From Escallonia rubra (taxonomy: Eukaryota; Streptophyta; Magnoliopsida; Escalloniales; Escalloniaceae), in contig JAVXUO010003005.1 of NCBI GenBank assembly GCA_033065855.1, positions 1 through 64,000 of the forward strand: 64,000 bases of DNA, given 5' to 3'. Shown here piece after piece: positions 58,488 through 64,000 of this stretch. The notes under the pieces were generated by a model. The model saw only the letters and a program-made list of their open reading frames with translations, searched no databases and was not told the DNA's origin. The translations under genes and the position numbers were made by a program. Positions within the stretch are counted from its first letter, which is position 1; each line of letters begins with the position of its first letter.

Positions 58488-60770
58488 GGTTGGTTGTGTA
58501 AACATGTATCTAAATATGGGTGTGTGATGGAAAGTGTTGTGTTTAATGGGTCTTAAGTGTAATAGTGTGAGAGTGTGTAAGTCGTGAGTGGAATGAAACG
58601 ATGGACATGCAAATAAGGGTGCACGAGAAAAAGCTCTGTGGGTGTGCTGGAAAGAGAGAACAAAGGAAAAAACAAATGAGAGAGAGAGATAGTTGGAAAA
58701 AAAAACAAAGGGAGGACGACCCACTGCCGTGAGGCAGTGGGTGTGTGAGAGGCAATGAGAACATATGCTGAAATGTGTGATCCTGTGTGTGTGGGGTGAG
58801 AATAGTGGGACTGCTGTGTGGGAAATGAGTATATGTGAAATGGGTATGTGAGATTTAATAAAGTGGGTTTGTGTATTGCTTGTGTGTGATTCTAGTGGGT
58901 ATAAAGGAGAAGAGGAGGGACAGTCGTGCTGTGTATGAGTGTGTTCTGGGTTTGGACAGAAGGTATAGAGAAGAAGAAGATGGGTAAAAGGTTAACAAGT
59001 CTGTGCAGTGGGAGTGGTACACTGTGCTTGCACAGTTGTACCACATAGCTATGGGGCATCGTGCAATTCTCATAAAATGCTGAAACTTTACAGAAATATT
59101 CTTAGGACAATTCTAGAATTACTGCTAAAATTTCAGATTTTTCTGATATCGTTTATATTTTCAATATTTTCTGAAAGTTCAGTTACTCTAGTTTTGGGCC
59201 CTTAAAATTATTAATAAATTCTGGAAAAATAACTGTAATTATTTTATGATGTAAATAAGTTTTTGTTTAAGTTTTGTAATTTTTAGAGTTGATTTGATAC
59301 TAATTCCATATCTTATTTGATTTAGCAAAACAGATGATTTTAAAATGGTTTCGTTACTTTTTAAATCCTAATTTCTGTTTCACTATTTTTCTTATATATT
59401 TTGAAGCTATCATGAAAATTATGGGACTTTGATTTGGGCTAGAAGCATTAATTGCTCTTTTTGGGTTTTTTTTTCTTCTGGTATTTAAGAAAATCATTTT
59501 TAATTTGAAAATATTCAAAAATTCAGAAAATTTATATTGTAACTTTTTATGCTGTTTTAAGGTACAAAAGCATTTTATAAGAATTTATTATCATTCTAGA
59601 GTGTCTTAATGCGTTACAGAGTGTGTAAGGTTATCGGTTAGCTAGGTTTAGCCGTTCGAGGAATTCGGTTCGTTTTCGTTTACGTTAAGAGTGTCGGAGT
59701 AAGAATGATTAAGATTAAGCATTATATTAATAGTTTGTGAGGCTAGGCTGAATTCTAATAATTAATTTTTCCATTTAGGTTAATTCGAGGTTTGAACAAT
59801 GTTGAATAACAACGAGCACATAACGTGGATCGAGGTAAGGAATTTTTATCCGAACCGAACTCTTCATAGTTGATTTTGTACGTTCTCTTGATTTGTTTTC
59901 GCTATTCTTTTGGATTCTGTGATTTTCATAAAGTCGCATTGTTTGCCTTGAAAACCCTATTTTGAGCCTTACACGTTTATTGAAAATCATATTCAATGCT
60001 CTGTGTGTATTTCTCGTTGTGCATCGATTTAATCATTGTACTATCAATTATTGCATTCTGCATATTGACATGAGATTCTGCATTGGTGTGTTTTGGCGGG
60101 GGTTGGTGTATGTTGGAGGATATTGGTGTGGGCTAGTACCTTGACGGACTAGCCGGTGTGTTGGTGTGGGCTCGTGCCTTGATGGACTAGCCGGTGTAAA
60201 GTTTTAGTGAGCATCACCTTTGTGGCTTGCTAAGTGATTACCCTGCACTGCCTGTGTGGCTTTGCAATTACTCATGTTCAATAGCATCTGTGATTGTTTG
60301 CATCGTATCTAAAAAATGTTCTTATTTGTATCTGGTTTATGGCATTGAGTTGAATCTTCTCCATATTGCAATCGTATCAAATTTGTAAATTGTTCGTATC
60401 CATCCACAAAATTTTTGAGCGACCTTATTGAGCTCTCAAAAGCTCACCCTCTTTTAATTTCCTTTCCGCAGGTGATAACCATCCATAGATCGCATTGGGT
60501 ATTGATTAGAGCTGAGCCGAGCGAAAGAAAGAGATATTAAGTTTTTGGTATTGCTCATTTGAACCCCTGTGTGGGTGATTATTATTATAAAAAAAAATCA
60601 GAATTAGATTGATGTATCATTGGTGAATGTTCACTGAGAGAATTATTATTGGTTTGATTAAAGGTTTAGCTGCTCTGATGAAGGTTGTCAATGTTGACTT
60701 TGAGATTCTATTATCTTAGCGTAAGTGATCGATCAAGTGTCTAACATTCTGAAAATTCCAGGATGTTACA
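58260..60770 (+). mobile_element. LTR of the long GT-rich family, plus orientation (fossil)
   Basis: In order there is a (TG)n(TA)n microsatellite at 58442-58487, a GT-rich tract to about 58880, AT-rich sequence, a duplicated GGTGTGGGCT box with TGACGGACTAGCCGGTG (60125-60195), GAGCTCTCAAAAGCTCACCC near 60432, and an end ATTCCAGGATGTTACA at 60770. The order matches the minus-strand LTR at 17592-20852 and the composite at 41905-45900. No primer-binding site follows at 60771, so it is a 3' or solo LTR. The left boundary is not resolved. It is a broken fossil directly beside GDSL exon 1 intron sequence. Confidence 0.55.
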
Positions 60771-61229
60771 TACCCACTTGGAGTAGATACCACAGATACT
60801 TCCAATGCAATCCTAGAATTGTTTGGGAATGAGCTAGAATGAATGTGTTCAAGTATCTAGATAGATTATCTGGAAACATGACTGCAGATGGAGAAACATA
60901 GGAAATAGGTTGGTACCCATGATATCTACAATGAGACGCCCATCACAATAGCGTCCGGCTGGGGCATGGAAAAAGGTTTCTCCATAGGGACGAGGAGCTT
61001 GCCTGAGTACTGCTAACAATCCACCAGTGTTTGAATTTGAGTCACCAAAGTTGAATATGGCTGGGAAGTTACAGCTGGGAGAGGAGGAAGAGGTTAGGCT
61101 TGAGAGCAATGTCACTGCAAGGACAAGAGTAGAGACATGGCAAAGTCTAACAGAGTGAGTCTCCATGAATGTGAGAGAGCTAAACTGTAGGGAGAAAGAG
61201 ATAATTGTTGTGCAAATAGGTGGGTACAT
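60771..61229 (-). CDS. GDSL esterase/lipase, first exon only
   Basis: Exon 1 is 61166-60917 on the minus strand (83 codons plus one base), ending at a donor (ATGG then GTACC). It starts METHSVRLCHVSTLVLAVTL, a signal peptide, then has NFPAIFNFGDSNSNTGG, block I of the plant GDSL family, with the nucleophile Ser43 in GDSN. APRPYGETFFHAPAGRYCDG and RLIVDIM follow, typical of the At5g14450-like group of secreted hydrolases. An ATG 63 bases upstream is in frame but lies almost at the TATA box, so 61166 is preferred. Later exons (blocks II, III, V with GxND and the DxxH pair) are not seen: 146 bases into the intron the sequence becomes the LTR ending at 60770. The gene is either cut by it or has a very long first intron. 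Confidence 0.85.
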
Positions 61230-61232
61230 GGC

Positions 61233-61239
61233 TATATAA
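61233..61239 (-). promoter_or_regulatory. TATA box of the GDSL gene
   Basis: On the minus strand the sequence CTTATATAGCC lies about 70 bases before the preferred ATG, the usual distance for a plant core promoter. The foldback element begins about 85 bases farther upstream, so the native proximal promoter is short or has been replaced. Confidence 0.65.
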
Positions 61240-61324
61240 GTGGGAGAAGAAGAGGCCTGGTAAAAAAAAAAAAAACCCCCCCTTTCCCTGTGGAATAGGC
61301 TTAGAGACTCTTCATCACGTCATT

Positions 61325-63610
61325 AATGTCATGTATCGATGAGAATTAGCGTACATGTGCCGCTTAAAAATTGGGCATCGAGAATGAGGGTGCATGGGTT
61401 GATATAGGACAAAAAATACTATGATCTTGGACTCTTGTGCCAATCAATGTGCGTATTTTGATGAATGTCATTTTTCCATCAATTGACCTCATATTAATTA
61501 AGCATTAGAACTTCAGTTATCAAAATGAACCATGTTTAGAAGTTAGAATTCTTATCATACATGAACTTCTTTTGTAATGAAAAGCACCGCGTTTTGTCAC
61601 CTCTCAATTAGGCCGCACTTTTTCGGTCCAAATATACATGTAGGTGCTGAGGAGAAAATGATCCGCTTTGGAGTGTGTTTACCGATCAATCATAGAAGAA
61701 CGGTGTAGAAGCACGGTCTGGGTGAAACTAGTCACTTTCTGCAGAAACACAAGTCATTTTATGCAAAAGTGCATGTCGGATTCTGCCGATGCCTCGGTCT
61801 TTTTATGTAGAAATTACGGGGGGCACAAGCGTTGCTTTTGCTTTGATGGGACTCCTAAAAAAAAGAGGACCTTGCTAAGGGGGTTGGGATTGAAGAAACG
61901 GATGCGGTTTAGCCATTTTGTAATGAAAAGCGCCGCGCTTTGTCACCTTTCAATTAGGCCGCATTTTTTTTTGCCCAAATATACACGTTGGTACCGAGGA
62001 GAAAATGATCCACTTCGGTGTGTGTTTACTGATCAATCATAGAAGAACGGTGTAGAAGCACGGTCTGGGTGAAACTAGTCATATTCTGCCGAAACACAAG
62101 TCCTTTTATGCAAACGTGCATGTCGGATTCTGCCGATGCCCCAGTCTTTTTATGCAGAAATTACGGGGGGCATAAGCGCTGCTTTTGCTTCGGTGAGACT
62201 CCTAAAAAAAGAAGAACTTTACATGCAAATACACTTTCCCTTGCTAAGGGAGTTGGGAATGAAGAAACAGATGCGGTTTAGCCGTTTTGTAATGAAAAGC
62301 AAAGCGTTTTGTCACCTCTCAATTAGGCCCCATTTTTTCGGCCCAAATATACACGTAGTTGTTGATGAGAAATTGATCCGCTTCGGAGTGTGTTTACCGA
62401 GCAATCATAGAAGAATGGGCGTCTGGTTGTGCCCCCCGTAATTTCTGCATAAAAAGACTGGGGGTCGGCAGAATCCGACATGCACTTTTGCATAAAAAGA
62501 CTTGGGTTTCTGCACACAATGACTTGTGTGGTGTTAGAACCAAAATACTTACTTTTTTGCAGAGTAAGACTTGTATCACCACGTCCATGCATCACCCCTC
62601 ACATTCCTAACCTTAAAATCTACACCCAACTCAATCATCACTCCCCACTTCCTCCGGAAGTCAATCGAATCTTCTCAGAAACATTTTATCAAATAGTTGG
62701 CGCCCACTCTCACCCTCCCTTAATATCCACCGCCCTTTTTAACCTCCGCAAATCCCCTCACATAATCCTCAATTTTATCCAACAAATCAATCTCAATCTC
62801 AATCGTCAATATCTTTATTTCCACTATGCTAGTAACGTTAGTCACCACTTTCGATGGTTATTATACAATTATGTCATAAATTCAAAGGATATAACTTTTA
62901 GGTACATACAAGCGAGTTTGGATAAGTTCCAACCTTTTTTTTAAAATTAGACGTTGATATTTAAAACTTGATATTTAGTTTTTCATTTTTTCTAAACGCG
63001 GCGCTTTTCATTACAAAATGGCTAAACCGCATCCGTTTCTTCAATCCCCACCTCCTTAGCAAGGTCCTCTTTTTTTTTAGGAGTCCCACCGAAGCAAAAG
63101 CAACACTTGTGCCCCCCGTAATTTCTACATAAAAAGACTGGGGCATCGGCAGAATCCGACATGCACTTTTGCATAAAATGACTTGTGTTTCTGTAGAAAG
63201 TGACTAGTTTCACCCAGACCGTGCTTCTATACCGTTCTTCTATGATTGATCGGTAAACACACTTCGAAGCGAATCAATTTCTCCTCAGCACCTACATGTA
63301 TATTTGGGCCGAAAAAATGCGGCCTAATTGAGAGGTGACAAAACGCGGTGCTTTTCATTACAAAAGAAGTTCATATATGATAAGAATTCTAACTTCTAAA
63401 CATGGTTCATTTTGCTAACTGAAGTTCTAATGCTTAATTAATATGAGGTCAATTGATGGAAAAATGACTTTCATCAAAATACGCACATTAATTGGCACAA
63501 GAGTCCGAGATCATAGTATTTTTTGTCCTATATCAACCCATGCACCCTTACTCTCGATGCCCAATTTTTAAGTGGCACATGTATGCTGATTCTCATCGAT
63601 ACATGACATT
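61325..63610. mobile_element. Foldback element with about 620-bp inverted arms
   Basis: The left arm starts AATGTCATGTATCGATGAGA (61325); its inverse ends TCTCATCGATACATGACATT at 63610. The arms run to about 61945 and from about 62990, match over about 620 bases with small differences, and enclose a 1.0-kb centre. The left side also holds two further direct copies of the arm's inner part (about 61950-62260 and a partial copy at 62280-62420). Another inverted partial copy lies at 62430-62520. Cys/His-rich open frames (FCRNTSHFMQKCMSDSADA) recur in every copy but have no known family. No transposase is seen. TSDs could not be identified by eye. Confidence 0.88.
62525..62985. other. Centre of the foldback element, no gene recognised
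   Basis: This is AT-rich unique sequence between the repeat arms. A plus-strand frame (HIPNLKIYTQLNHHSPLPPE and on) has no recognised family. Confidence 0.4.
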
Positions 63611-63800
63611 GTGGTAGATTTTGACAAATAAGTCACGGAATTTTTGCCTCCTTATATGCTTTTTTATTCTCCTTTTGTTGCTAAAAAAATTTTCCAGTTA
63701 CATTTGGTGACAAACAAGAGTGAAGAGGTGAATTAACTTATAAAGGCTGAAAATAGTTTGGACAAATGAAACGACTCATGGCTGTAATGTTAGCAACGGG
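63611..63800. other. Spacer between foldback and hAT end
   Basis: AT-rich unique sequence with no feature recognised; it may be native intergenic DNA. Confidence 0.4.
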
Positions 63801-64000
63801 TAGAGATGTCAAAGGGCCGGGCTTGGGCCGGCCCAGCCCAAGCCCATCGGGCCTGCTAACGGGCCGGGCCGGGGCCGGGCCAAGAGAGGGGGAAAACGGG
63901 CCGGGCCGGGCCGGGCCTGGCGAAGGGAATCCTAGGCCTGGTCCAGGCCCAGGCCCTAAGCCCAATATTTAGGGCCGGGCTTGGGCCGGGCCCGAGCCCG
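63801..64000 (+). mobile_element. GC-rich end of an hAT (Ac-like) element, continues past the window
   Basis: TAGAGATGTCAAAGGGCCGG begins at 63801 after a possible 8-bp target site GCAACGGG. This terminus followed by dense GGGCCGGGC / GGCCCAGGC repeats is typical of a widespread plant hAT family with ends of the form (C/T)AGAG-TGTCAAACGGGCC. At least nine GGGCC or GGCCC motifs occur in the next 190 bases, probably transposase-binding sites. Frames on both strands are Gly/Pro-rich artefacts. The rest lies outside the window. Confidence 0.7.

Noticed and set aside
25806-60775. One giant retroelement bounded by the LTR-like sequences at 25811 and 60770
   Set aside because: Flanking bases GAACT and TACCC do not match, there is no primer-binding site after the left LTR, and the interior is a patchwork of separate elements.
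63738-63972. Gly/Pro-rich open frames on both strands at the right edge
   Set aside because: They reflect the GGGCC repeats of the hAT end, not a protein.

Overview
This window is nuclear DNA from a flowering plant, most likely a eudicot. The background is AT-rich, the visible genes have short GT-AG introns, and most of the sequence is transposon-derived. The transposons are plant types: CACTA (En/Spm), Mutator-like (MULE), hAT, and Ty3-type LTR elements. I see only one convincing piece of an ordinary host gene, the first exon of a GDSL esterase/lipase near 61 kb. No rRNA, tRNA, CRISPR array or bacterial-type operon was seen.

Layout. (1) 1-10285: most of one CACTA element on the minus strand. 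It carries a transposase gene with four phase-consistent exons and no internal stop (1196 aa), and a second gene of the TNPA-like/Transposase_24 type downstream. A large GT-rich minisatellite lies in that second gene's long intron. The right terminus is at 10285; the left end is outside the window. (2) 10286-16646: unassigned DNA and a candidate second CACTA-ended element. (3) 16647-25668: a 3.26-kb LTR with a primer-binding site abuts a decayed CACTA transposase fragment. Beyond it lie two unusual repeat arrays and a CACTA terminus. (4) 25811-28407: part of a second LTR of the same GT-rich family, then coding-like remnants. (5) 28408-41033: a Ty3-type array with three LTRs and two internal regions, bounded by one 5-bp target duplication. 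Inside it sit two copies of a gene-capturing MULE (DnaJ exon fused to a membrane-protein tail) and one shorter MULE with a perfect 9-bp duplication. (6) 41034-46660: the other side of the interrupted remnant, a further LTR with 0.6-kb tandem repeats, a FAR1-domain fragment, and a G-box/hairpin-rich stretch. (7) 46662-49883: two related long-TIR elements, each bordered by (AT)n microsatellite. (8) 49953-55400: three tandem-repeat arrays, one with a 204-bp higher-order repeat. (9) 55400-60770: sparse sequence and a plus-strand LTR. (10) 60771-64000: GDSL exon 1, a 2.3-kb foldback element just upstream of its promoter, and the GC-rich end of an hAT element.

How the parts relate. In CACTA elements generally, the transposase (TNPD type) and the DNA-binding partner (TNPA type) act together on terminal and subterminal repeats; both are recognisable here, although the partner gene has a probable frameshift near its 3' end. 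The MULE derivatives, long-TIR elements and foldback element encode no recognisable transposase and would depend on proteins supplied elsewhere. The GDSL exon is hemmed in by an LTR on its intron side and the foldback on its promoter side. All calls come from reading the sequence; no database search or alignment program was run, and several boundaries are approximate.
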